A stretch of DNA of 64,000 nucleotides, from the NCBI RefSeq assembly GCF_958298935.1, contig NC_084924.1, forward strand, positions 2,852,001-2,916,000. The letters are read 5' to 3'. Made by a program: the position numbers and the translations under genes. This document shows positions 23,584 through 34,784 of this stretch, in pieces. Under the pieces are notes generated by a model. It did not search any database and was not told the origin of the DNA. It worked only from the letters and a program-made list of their open reading frames with translations. How positions within the stretch are numbered: the first letter of the stretch is position 1; each line of letters starts with the position of its first letter. This stretch comes from Phragmites australis (taxonomy: Eukaryota > Streptophyta > Magnoliopsida > Poales > Poaceae).

Positions 23584-23812
23584 GCACCACCTTTTATTGA
23601 AGTGGGTGAGAAGATTGTAGTCAGTACAGCAGATGATTCATATATGACGAGGTAACTCATGGAAAAAGCCTATCATTTCCTTATTTTATTCATCACAATA
23701 ATTCAAATTATATAGTTTAATTTTAAGACGAGTGCTGCATTGATTGACATATGCCTTTTGATAGTTAAATTCTTGATAAATCATTGAAGCGATTTTGTAT
23801 TTCAGGGCCTAA
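23584..23812 (+). pseudogene. Orphan copy of the last two EF-P exons
   Basis: 23584-23651 matches EF-P exon 10 (15321-15388) without change, including splice sites, and 23806-23812 matches the 7-nt terminal exon with its TAA. No other EF-P exon is present in copy 2, so this is a by-product of the duplication breakpoint inside EF-P intron 9. It lies about 0.7 kb downstream of AAE copy 1 in the same orientation. Confidence 0.9.
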
Positions 23813-24448
23813 GGGTAGTATCTTGTGGATGCCGTTTTGTTCGCCCAAATGGGAATCGAGTGCACTTTGCCTTCTTGGATAAGTTTTTGCGTCTGCTATT
23901 GCCCTGAACTTCAACCTTGCCGCCAGCACAAGATAAACATAGTTACCAAATATCCAGTATTTAGCTGCATATTTTGTACTCAGAGGTGTTTTTAATTTGT
24001 TCATTGTTTTGAATTTTTACTCAACACATTCTCATCATGGTAAACCATGGAATTTTTGTGTGAACACAAATAGAGAAGCTCTATTTTGGTAGACACGCCG
24101 AGAGTATTCGAATCTCCCTCATATGGCTTACTGCTTTACGGAATGATGAGATTTGATTGTCGTATTTTCATAATAAGTACGAAGTTTGATTATTGTTTCA
24201 TCTCATATATGAATTCCATATTCTGTCGCAGAATGCCAGATCATATCACCACTGCAAGAACATACTTTATTTGTAACTCTTAACTTTTGTTGCCCCTTAT
24301 CGTTTAGCCAGCGTTGAAGATAACTAGTTGATATATACAGCTGCTACCAGTATCAAATAATTTGGTGCGCTTCCTACACTTTTCTAAGTTGTATTAAGTT
24401 ACAAAAAAACTACAGACTCCTGAGCCCTGGCAATGAAAACCGCAGGCA

Positions 24449-26530
24449 TCACTTGTAGGCATGGACGTAATCTTGGAAGTAGAAGTTCTTCTCGATGAAA
24501 TTTGCGAGTCAGCGGGACGCGGCGAAGCAAAGCACGGCCGCGTCTTTCTGGAGAGTCGCCGTGACCAGCGTCCCCTTTGCGACGGCGAGGAACCCGACGA
24601 TGCCGAGCGACGCGACCTGCAGGGCGACCTCTAGGCCCCTCATGGCTTTCAGCGCAGCGCTGCAGCTCGTGCACCGCGCGACGTGCGACCAGTACCTGTC
24701 GATGGCATCAGAAAATTCATGGTGCTTTACTGAATTCTCTGGCGTTTGATGATTCAGGGCAGTGTGAAGAATGGAAGTAGATTACTGGCTTGTTTACCTC
24801 TCCAAGAGCTGATCCTTGGTAGGGGTTGGTGGCAGCTGATCAGCTTGTGGGGTTGCCCAGCCAACCTGATTCTTGCAGAACTTTCTGAACCAGTTCCTGA
24901 AGGCGATGACCATGCTGTGTGACGATGTGGACACATAGCAAGCTTTCTGCCAGTTATCAAGGCCTGCCGTGGCAAAAATTTGCGCTCCTGTAAAAGGATT
25001 CAGAAGGGAAGAATGAAGTTGGAAAAGAATGCATTTACACACAACCTGAATCACTGTGCTTTAGATAGAACAGAATTTGGATGTTGGAGCTTCTCAAAGC
25101 TATAGTTTTCAACATGGTGTGTACCTGACATGGAGTGCGCACATTTCCCTTCAGTTACCTCAACGTGGAGGTAAATGTCTGAATCCAATATAAGATTCTG
25201 GCCGATGTGGTAGAACCACCGCGGTGTGATCTTGTGGAGCCAAACCCCGACGTTCCGGGGGAACGCCCAGATCACCCTGCATCCCAGGAGCAACCGGGAC
25301 ACAGAAGAACACCAGCATGACCCGTGGCGTCTTCTTCTTGGCCTGACCGGCCTGCAGGAGCAGGACACAATGCTGATGTGTCAAGATGGATCTATGAATT
25401 CCTTCCAGTTTCTATTGCATTGACAAAGGGAGAGGGGATTTACACCTCTTGACGAAACGGTGAGCCGAAAAACGTGCAAGTCGCGACAAACTGGAAGTAG
25501 CCCCGTTCCTGCGCTGAGAAAAAACCCATCTACGTTGCCTGCTCGATCTTCATCTTGATCGACCCGCCGCCTTGTATATCATACTCAACTGAGAAGAGAA
25601 TAAACAGTCCCAATCAGCTATGCAGAATGCCAAGCATTGCTATTCACTCCATCCAGCAAGAGACCAGTGTAAGCTCAACGAATTCTAGGCTGAAAGAACA
25701 GCTTAAGTTGCATTGCCAAAGATAAGTGTTGATGTTCATATCAGATCAGGGACATATCTCCCGGGATCTTCTTTCTTGCGGATGCCGCGCATCAGCCCCT
25801 TGTGCGCATACGGGACATGAGCAGGGTCCATGAGGTTCTCTACCAAAACATCATACCTGCAATGCAACACTGCTACAAGCTATGACTGAATTCTGAATGT
25901 GCAATGCGGCTACACCAATGAAAGAAGCACATCAATATTCAGAGAAAGGCTGAGCCTTTACCCGTAGAAGAGATCCCTGATGTCGTAGACGGTGACGAAC
26001 TCCGGGTCGTCAATCTCCGCAATGAACGGCGGCCGCTTCCTATGCAGTACGTCCTTGTACTCGGGCTCGGCCCTGGGTTAGAACCAGAGGATGTTGTTCT
26101 GCACCACGCAGGGGTACGAGGCCACGCACGCTTTGCTGTTCTTGTGCAGCTGCGGTGAGAATTGAGAGAAAGATTTCGATTTTGCTTCGCGGCGGAGAAG
26201 AATGGAAGATTACTGGAGCCTGGAGGAGGAGGTTGTGGATTCTGATCACTGCTCGTGACAGCGTACCGGGGGGGCCGAGGGCGGGGGCCTGGGGGATGAA
26301 CTTGCAGGCGCCGGCGCCGTCGAAGCACCAACCGTGGTAGACATACTGGAGGCGGCCCTTGTCGTCGATGCGGCCCTCGGAGAGCGGTGCGGGCAGGCGT
26401 CGTCGAACACAGGCCACTCGCCGGCGCCGCGGTCGTACCAGGCGACGGGCTACGAGTGATGCGGAAGCTGGTGGAGGCTTCGCGACGCGCGAGAAGCCGG
26501 GGTAAATCGGGGTTCGAATCCAAACCGATA
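24449..26530 (-). pseudogene. PTC52: PTC52-like Rieske oxygenase pseudogene (copy 2, longer)
   Basis: From the 5' side: FDDACPH near 26390-26420, then [20 protein letters not shown] and [17 protein letters not shown] (26270-26400), then [20 protein letters not shown] and FIAEIDDPEFVTVYDIRDLF (25965-26150), FPRNVGVWLHKITPRWFYHI (about 25190-25260), and the C-terminal exons to stop 24449-24451. Family: plastid envelope Rieske monooxygenases (PTC52, PaO, TIC55). Lesions: a small deletion removes the LAP of CPHRLAPLSEGR and shifts frame; the second Rieske Cys is Tyr (QYVYHGW for QCVYHGW); TAA at 26078-26080 for Tyr; TGA at 24509-24511 for Trp. The N-terminal third is missing beyond 26530. Non-functional. 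Confidence 0.85.
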
Positions 26531-28109
26531 AAAACGGGCTCTAATGTCTTACCGATGAGTCACGCACTCGTTTACAGGACAACTGGGCTACTGCAAAGTA
26601 CAATGGTATGTTTCGAAATAGTTAGCAATCGGTTGAAATTGCTACAGTTTAGTAGACTACAGTCACAGAAGAGGTGTCTTCTCACGTGGCCCGGGATGAG
26701 AAAATAAAATAAAAAGGAATAAAAATCGTATAATGGCAACGAAATCGAAAAGGCAATATTCTGAATGACAAATCTGCAAAGTCAATCGTCGAAGTGGCAG
26801 AGGCGTGAAACCCACTCTTTAGAGTGGCAAAAAATTAAAATTTCTCTGTTATTCTTGTCTTCGATGTTGCACAATTTAAGTCCTAACAGGTTTTAGATGA
26901 TAATTGACGGAGAAACTTCTTGTATTTCTTTTCTGAATAATGTTCTACTTCTGACAGATTCTATTCTCAGTATAACCAGTCAAAACAGCACGCAACCTGT
27001 AACAAACACGCAGGATCTCTCAACACGTCATTTTTAACACCATCTCCAACCATATTTTCTTCATTTCGTTCCCTTTTCGATTCTCTTCCCTATTCTTATT
27101 ACCTTATTTTCTCTCATCTCCAACAGCTTACCTTCGAGAGGAATCGCGAAGTAAAAATAGAGAGAATCTCGTTCTAAAGTGAATGACCCAGGGAATCCCT
27201 TCGTGATGAAAACTATAAAGAAAAATCGTTGAAGCGATGAAAGGAATGAAAATCCCTTCACAATGAAATTTTCATCCCCGACAAGAATCCCTTGGACATA
27301 GTCTAAACATGGATGTAGTTTCGCAATAGAAGTTCTCCTAGATGAAGAATTTATTTTATTTACCTCTAAATTTAGTCATGCTATAGATTTTTAGATAATT
27401 ATTTGGTTAACTATCATAACTTTAGCTTGATTCTAGCCTACACTTGATATACTTACATTTTTTTTTACTAATTTTGTCACACTTATGACGAGAATTTGTT
27501 AGTCATATTTTTAATGATAAATCACACATGGCAAACTTAGATATGAACCAAACAAGCCAAAAATTCGTAAGCCAGCGAAATATCGTGAAGTACAGTACAA
27601 CTACGAACACAACCACGACTCTCTGAACATCTGACATGACCAAGGTCCCCTTGGTGATAACAAGAAATCTAACGACGACGATCGATACAACCTGTTGGGC
27701 GACTATAGAGAGAATATTGCTATGAACCTACTAATCAAATGGATCATGAAGGCACACTATAGAGAAAATCTTGCGTAGTTTTAAACCACTCGTGGCAACA
27801 CATGTTACAGTATGCGAAAGCACAACTAAAATCGCAAAGCCAAACACAAGATACATGTCATCATAGGAGCATATGCGAGGCTAAGATCTTCTATAACATT
27901 TTGAACCTGTGCAAACACGAAAATTCTAATCTCACGTAATACTAACTAATTACACCTTTTCTGCTGTGAAATTCCTATGCACCTATTAAATTCAAATGCT
28001 GCCATGAGTCGTGACTTGGAAGCATTTCAATCTCGGGCGGGAGACCGCTCTTGGGTAGCGCAGCTGCTAGGGGAGGCGCCAAGGTTCACGGGAAATTTAG
28101 TGACTTTTT
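26531..28109. other. Intergenic, non-coding
   Basis: No exon recognised. 26531-27300 has no counterpart in copy 1. 27305-28109 is collinear with 17084-17885 of copy 1. Confidence 0.5.
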
Positions 28110-28366
28110 TTAAAATAATACTAATTTAATAGAAAATTATAAAAATAATATGTGCTTTTAGAAAATTAAAAAGTAGTACATGTCGAAAAATCAATTTCCG
28201 ATCGACAGGTGACCTATCAACGATTGATTTGCTAATAGACGCTTTATACCCGATAGACTCCTCACTATATCTTACTACCTGTCGGCAGGTCAATTACTGA
28301 CAGGTAGTATTTTTTCGAAAATGCATATTATTTTGTAATTTTCAATTAAATTAAAATTACTTTAAG
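28110..28366. mobile_element. Foldback/MITE-like element, copy 2
   Basis: Same element as at 17886-18142, with the same long imperfect inverted repeats and small indels. Confidence 0.6.
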
Positions 28367-28491
28367 AAGACTCGTATTTAGTAGCTGGCCGAGGCTACCA
28401 AACGCAGGCAGGCCACGCACGCACGCACACGCCGCGCCACTCCTACCTACCTACCGGGTCGAACAGCAACAGCGCCACCTGCTTCGTTCCC

Positions 28492-28706
28492 CGATCGGGA
28501 TCCTCGGGCTACAGTAAAGTGCATTAGCACCTCTTATCAGCCATCAGATCAAAAATCAACGGATCAGATCAGATGCTACAGTATAACGGAACTACAGTAT
28601 TTTGTCTACAGTGCAACTGCAAATTACTATTCATATACTCACATTTTAATGTTCCTAATGCTACAGTAAAATGCATTTTGTTCTCCACTTCAGAGGATCG
28701 CTGTCC
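28492..28706. mobile_element. MULE-type MITE in the leader of AAE copy 2
   Basis: This 0.2-kb insert is absent from copy 1, where TTCGTTCCC occurs once. Here TTCGTTCCC flanks the insert on both sides (28483-28491 and 28707-28715), a 9-bp target duplication (10 bp if the preceding C is counted). Both ends contain GATCCTC in inverted orientation, and CTACAGTA words recur inside. A 9-bp duplication is typical of Mutator-like elements. It contains an ATG at 28573. Confidence 0.8.
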
Positions 28707-28814
28707 TTCGTTCCCTGGATCGCGCGCAGAAACGCTACTCTACCCGGCGTCTCAGCGAGCAGGCCGGCAGAGAGAAGCTAGGAGGGAGGCGAGCCGCGAG
28801 CGCGGGCGGCCACC

Positions 28815-31800
28815 ATGTCTGCGAACGCGAGGGGGAGCGTGTGGGAGATCCAGGCGCGCGACGTTGAGGCCGCAGGGCTCGCCGCCGCCGACGCGGGCGC
28901 GTTCCTCGCCGCGCTTCGCTCCGCCGCCGGGGGATCGGGAGGTGCAGACGAGGCCGCCGTGTGGGCGGCGGTGGCGGCGGCGGGGGTGCTGCGGCCGGAG
29001 CACCCGCACGCGCTCCACCAGCTCGTCTACTACGCCGTCTACGCCGGCTGGGACCGCGCCGCCCGGGGCCCGCCGCCGTACTGGTTCCCGTCCTTGTAAG
29101 TCGCCGGTCGTGCCCCCCATCCATCCACTTTCTGATTAAACAAAGCAGCTTTCTAGTAGCTCTCAGCATTCTGCTGCCATGATTCGATCAAAAATTCAAA
29201 ATGGACAGTGAATGAACCGCGTGATGTTTGGTGTTGAGAGCAGTTTGATGTGAATGTAACGTGCAATGCAATTTTCAAGCTTCTGCCAAGCAGTCAGGCA
29301 TATGAATATATGATAGCATCATTCGTAGTGTTATGTCTCACAACATTAGTATTTGCTATATCAAATACACTGTATGATAATAAGGATATTAATGGCACAA
29401 GTATTTCGACTGTTACAGGATTGATTGTAAGCAAACAAACCTTGGGAGAGTGATGGAAGCAAACGGGCCTAAGCTGTTAGGGTCATCATACAAGGACCCG
29501 ATATCAAGTTTTAACGTCTTCCACAGGTTTTCCGTAGAGAATCAAGAGGTCAGTTGCTCTAAATTAACCAAATACTCTGTATGTAACTAAACTTCCAAAC
29601 AGGAGTTCAGAATTATCTCTCTTTCTTGTTTCTTCAAAAGTTGTTAGTGTAAAGTGGTTACTAAACTTACATTTTGGATGGATACTTTTAGTCTGCCTCC
29701 AACGATGTGATCGTAGCCTCCTAGGTGATGCTTTTTTAGGTCTACTGGTCAATGGTGCTAAAGCAGCTCTCAGTCAAGTTCCAACAAGAACCAAAGTCAA
29801 TTCTAGATACATCAGATAGATCAAAGAAAGGAGGAACATGGCTTCAAGGTGCAGTGCTTAACATTGCCGAATGTTGTCTGCTACCTTGGCCTTCCCAAAA
29901 CAGGACCGATGACAGTACAGCTATTGTTTGGAGGGATGAAGGCCTTGATGATTATCCAGTGAACCGCATGTCATTGATGGAGCTTCGCAGTCAAGTGATG
30001 TATTGTTTTCTTTTCCGAACTACTTAGAGTTGAAGCATACAAAAGGTTCCTTCTGTTTTTCTGCGAATTATCTGCGGCTTTTTTTTCTTTTTCTTTTTGC
30101 TTTGGTGTTTTCAGGACTGTTGCAAATGCCCTAGATACCATGTTCCAGAAAGGGGATCCGATTGCAATTGACATGCCTATGACATGCAATGCGGTCATTA
30201 TATATTTGGCAATCGTCCTTGGTGGTTTTGTTGTTGTGTCAATAGCAGATAGTTTTGCACCTCAGGAGATTGGTACTCGCATGGATGTCTCAAAAGCAAA
30301 GGCAATTTTTACTCAGGTGAGACATTAAGCCAGCCTTTCATGATACATACTTTTAGTACTATAGTCTGGCTTATTCTAAAATTCACAAGTTTTCAGGATT
30401 TCATAATTAGAGGAGGGAAGAAAGTTCCACTTTACAGGTATGATTGATCAGTTTACTTTAGTTTGGATTTGTGTTATGTTAATTTGATTTGCACAAAATT
30501 ATAAACGGCAAGAAGCCGAGCAAACAAGTTGTTCACTTAGAAGTGCTAGTATCCAGTTTTGCACTAGAGAAGAACCATTGACTCATTTTCTTGTACAGTT
30601 TTGTACCTAATATGTAAGTGTTGTACTCTGCAATTAAGTATGGTTGTATCCTGTGAAACCTTATGCTTACACTGTTTGGAGAACCTTTTACTCATACTTT
30701 TGCTTAACTGAACTTAAGTACTGAACAATTATAGACTAACAGCTCATAATAATTCCATTATTTAGCCGCATTGTGCAAGGGACTTCATCTAAAGCTATTG
30801 TAGTTCCTGCAACCGGAGGCTATCTTGGAGTTACACTAAGGAATGGTGATGTGATGTGGAAAGATTTTCTTTCTCGTGCTGCAGGAAGGTAGGCATTAAA
30901 TTTGTTCTTTCTCTTGATTTTGAATATCTTCTTCCATGAAAATTTGAGAATACCTACATCGCAAAAGAAAGTTAATTTCTTGATATAAGCAATATTGTCT
31001 CTTGGATTTGCAGGTCATCTGTTTACTATCCATTCTATCAGTCTGCAGGCGCCCTAACTAATATACTTTTTTCTTCAGGAACAACTGGTATAGAGTACCC
31101 TGACATTATTTCCTTTGTTGGCTGCTTGCACTATTCTCATGATCACATATGATTTTTTCTGTTTCATTTGCTTCTTGTGCAGGGGAACCAAAAGCTATAC
31201 CATGGACACAACTTTCTCCCATAAGATGTGCAGCTGATACATGGGCTCATTTGGATGTTCTCCCACAGGACATAGGTTGCTGGCCTACTAATCTGGGTTG
31301 GGTTATGGGACCTATAATCCTGTACTCATGCTTTCTAAATGGTGCGACCTTGGCTTTGTATCATGGATCTCCACTTGGACGTGGTTTCTGCAAATTTGTA
31401 CAGGTGTGTTTGGACTATAACAATATTGATCTGGCTGCTAAAAAGATTTATCCTTGTTACTTGCATATATTGTAGTTCTGTTGGTTTTGAGCTTCATTAT
31501 GTTACATTAGTCCCCGTGCAAGTAGCATAGGCATAGTTTACTTCACATTTGTTTGTCTATAGCTCTAGCATACCTCTACTGAGTGACCACCCAACCTCAA
31601 ACCTGTCTGCTCCCAAAAAAATTTCCTTTAATGCCTTATGCTAAAGTCCTTTTCTCTCAGTAAATCAGGTAGGGTTTTATGAAAGTCTGAGCAATGCATA
31701 TTCATAGTAGAACAAAAATACAAAGAAATTCATGCTGTCCTTATGTACTTCAAGTTTATTCCTGCGATCTATTTTGCAGGATGCTGGTGTGACAGTATTA

Positions 31801-33349
31801 GGATCTGTGCCAAGCTTGGTGAAGTCATGGAAAGCTGGTAACTGCACTAAAGGGCTTGACTGGACCAAAATCAGGTGAGTGGCACTATCAGAAGGCATTC
31901 ATCTTCATCACAATCTGGTAGAAGGATATTTATAGGATTATAATTGCAGGGTACTAGGCACAACAGGGGAGGCTTCTGATATTGATGATAATCTGTGGCT
32001 ATCTTCACGTGCCTCATACAAGCCCATTGTAGAATGCTGTGGGGGCACGGAGCTGGCATCCTCATACATTCAGGGGAGTCTTTTGCGACCACAAGCTTTT
32101 GGAGCTTTTAGTGGTGCATCCATGTCCACTGGGTTTGTCATACTTGATGAACATGGAACTCCGTGTGTAAGTTTCGTCAATTGAAATTCCCAAGCCTGGT
32201 AATTGTGTTCGAGACATAACCGTTTTAGTTGACTATGATAGCCTGATGATCTACCTTGTGCTGGAGAAGTGGGTCTCTTCCCATTATATTTTGGTGCTAC
32301 TGATCAGCTTCTCAATGCTGACCACAATAAGGTTTACTTTGATGGAATGCCCATTTACAACGGAAGGGTATGGACTTGCCTATCTTAGTTCTCCGTTTTA
32401 AATTGCTATATGAACATTCCATATTTCAAATTTTAACAATGAAAGTCACATGGTTGATTGGCTGTTTACCTAACTCTGTTGCAAAAATTGTACTAAACAG
32501 ATCCAGCACTTGCAGTAGCCTATAAAATTAATGGCACCCTCCATATCTGATAGTGGGAAATATGTCATCTAGACATCTAGCATCGATTGCGCAAGAAATA
32601 TCATTGTAATGAATAACTTGCAACATTTAACCTGGTTTTTCCTTAAGAAATTTCGCTACTGAACGAAATGAACGAATCCAATTACAAGCGTTATAAAAGA
32701 TAACCATACTAGTGAAAGCTCTTATTTTGTACCCAATTTGCTGTAGCAACTCCGCCGGCATGGAGATATAATCCAGAGGACAGTAGGTGGTTACTACATT
32801 GTACTTGGCAGAGCGGATGACACCATGAATCTTGGAGGAATTAAGGTTAAACATCCCCTTTAAATGTTTCCAATCCGTTGTTACCATCCTTTCATTTTCT
32901 GAAACCAAATCAATATTGTTCTCATCTGCATATGCAGACCAGCTCGGTGGAGATAGAACGGGTGTGCAACAGAGCCGATGAGACTCTGCTAGAAACAGCC
33001 GCAGTTAGCATCAAACCCGCCGGTGGGGGACCAGAACATCTGGCTATCTTAGCAGTGCTGAAAGATAGATCGATCCCATACGACGTAAATCCCCTTAAAA
33101 CCAAGTTCCAGAGGGCCATTCAGAAGAACCTCAATCCTCTTTTCAAGGTAACCTTCTGTTTTCTGATGCTAATGACCAGTGATCAGATGTATGTACACAT
33201 GTGTACAGAACTGAGATCGTTTACTGGTCTTACAGGTCAGCTATGTCAAAGTTGTTCCTGAGTTTCCAAGAACTGCATCGAACAAGCTACTGAGGAGGGT
33301 CCTGAGGGATCAGTTGAAGCAGGAACTCTCAAATCGCAGCAAGCTATGA
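28815..33349 (+). CDS. AAE18: Peroxisomal acyl-activating enzyme (AAE17/AAE18 type), copy 2
   Basis: Fourteen exons: 28815-29095, 29419-29548, 29740-29999, 30115-30316, 30397-30437, 30766-30888, 31014-31087, 31183-31403, 31780-31874, 31950-32166, 32242-32367, 32747-32845, 32938-33147 and 33236-33349; 730 aa, every exon equal in length to copy 1. I count about a dozen amino-acid differences, e.g. MSANARG for MAASARG, FNVF for FNLF, MSLMEL for MSLKEL, AHLDVL for AQLDVL, GWVMGP for GWAMGP, GAFSGA for GALSGA, VNPLK for VNLLK. The P-loop SSGTTGEPK and the terminal SKL are kept, so it looks functional. It differs from copy 1 in its 5' leader by a MULE-like insert about 110 bp before the ATG. Confidence 0.9.
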
Positions 33350-33479
33350 CCTTCGAAGGGTATATTTCATAATTCATTTACACAACCAGCGGCTTGAATA
33401 AAGAGGCATTGTTCTCTGGGGATCGGAGGTGTGCAGAGAAATTCAGAATACTGATTGGTGTATTGTATAGCGTCCAGAG

Positions 33480-34335
33480 TGCATACCGCGCAGCAAGGAG
33501 ATGACATAACAATGGGATTTATTTCGCGCCATCATGCCTTGCTTTATTCACTGCAAATCCTAAGCCGGCTTGCGCCGGTCGTCTTGGAGAGGAGCATTGG
33601 GACAGAATCTAGACCAGAGATGACCGAGAATGGTGTCCGGCGTCTCATCGTCTGCAAGAGTCCCAAGTGTAATACTGGGTATTGTATTTGTCGCCTCAAA
33701 CGATTGTGTTGGTAAATAGAATGGGCATGATGTGTTATGCTGCTTCCTACCATCCAATTGATTTCGGGCTTTGAACTTCTTGTGTTTCGATTGAAATAAA
33801 TTGCTCTACTCCAGTTCAAAAAGGAAAAAACTTGAATATGCGTTGGCATCCATATGCGCCACCATAACATCCAATCATACTCATTTAATTTATTTGAATT
33901 TTTGCTGTTATTTTTCTTTTAGACAACAATGTCTATACCCCTATATTTTGTGATCCTCTGGCTGCCCAATTATTGCTGTGGTTTTAACATACTTGATACG
34001 CAAGTGTCCAAGCAAGTTATGCAATCGATTGAAAAACGAAGCTGTACACATATTTTCGTCGAAAATTGTCGTGCGCATGCTACAAAACAGCATCCATATC
34101 CTGACTTTATGTGCACCGTGGCTTGAATAATTTCTACTACTAGACGGCTAAATTGTCTAGTGTGAAGCTCAGTTGACAAGGAACATCATTCTGGGATATG
34201 TGCTGCAGGAGTCAAGATTCTAGATGCACCTTTGTTTCCCTTCTTGTTTTTCCTTATATAAAACAACAATATTAGCTCCCATTTATCCTGACGTGGATCT
34301 ACGCCGCTCATAGTGCATCGGGATAGGCGCTGCAG
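33480..34335. other. 856-bp segment present only behind AAE copy 2
   Basis: Copy 1 reads CCAGAG-GGACTGAAC where copy 2 has 856 extra bases between the same words. No inverted repeats or target duplication are visible. Both borders end in AG, so a deletion from copy 1 through 2-bp microhomology fits as well as an insertion. No gene recognised. Confidence 0.6.
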
Positions 34336-34693
34336 GGACTGAACTGAGCTACCAATCAGATGCATGTTCTGTTGCTTTTGCTTTCTTTCTCGATCCTTTT
34401 GAGTTTCAGTTGTCTTGTTTGGCAAATTATACGCAAATATAAAATCGAGCTCAAGATGTGACAAATCCGTTAGCCTGAATTCATTAAGCCTGTCCAAACT
34501 GACACAGTCCAACCTGGTTACATTCTAGTAATTGCCAGCTAATAACGTTATTATTACTGCATCAATCATGCATCCACACTGCAAGCTCATTGGCAGAAGA
34601 ACAGCATGGCGAATACTAAATCAATAGAGTGTTCCAAGTCATACGCGATTTACATGCAGTGACGAACCCAGCGAAATCATGAAGGCTAATCTT

Positions 34694-34784
34694 CTTCCTT
34701 CTACTCATCCTCCATCCCATCTCTCTCTTCTCCTTATTTGCAAAATATAGGCAAGTGGCCAGGAACCGGTTTCCTGAAGGCATG
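34694..34784. mobile_element. Remnant of the older Tat-type element, left of the young insertion
   Basis: The words GGCCAGGAACCGG and GAAGGCATG here, continued after the young element at 47940-47996, resemble 53310-53378, which lies next to the right LTR of the older element. GCATG at 34780-34784 is the target site of the young element. Confidence 0.55.

Larger units (their letters stand above)
23408..34693. repeat. Tandem segmental duplication, copy 2 (about 11.3 kb)
   Basis: Second copy of 15145-23407. It is longer because it keeps about 2 kb deleted from copy 1 (25235-27300), carries a 0.2-kb insertion at 28492-28706, and has 856 bp at 33480-34335 absent from copy 1. The AAE coding exons are all the same length as in copy 1. 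Confidence 0.9.

Noticed and set aside
28573..29139. 188-codon ORF as a separate gene
   Set aside because: It starts in the MULE-like insert and runs over AAE exon 1 in another frame; kept only as a possible upstream ORF.
33455..33870. Small ORFs in the 856-bp segment
   Set aside because: No family resemblance on either strand.
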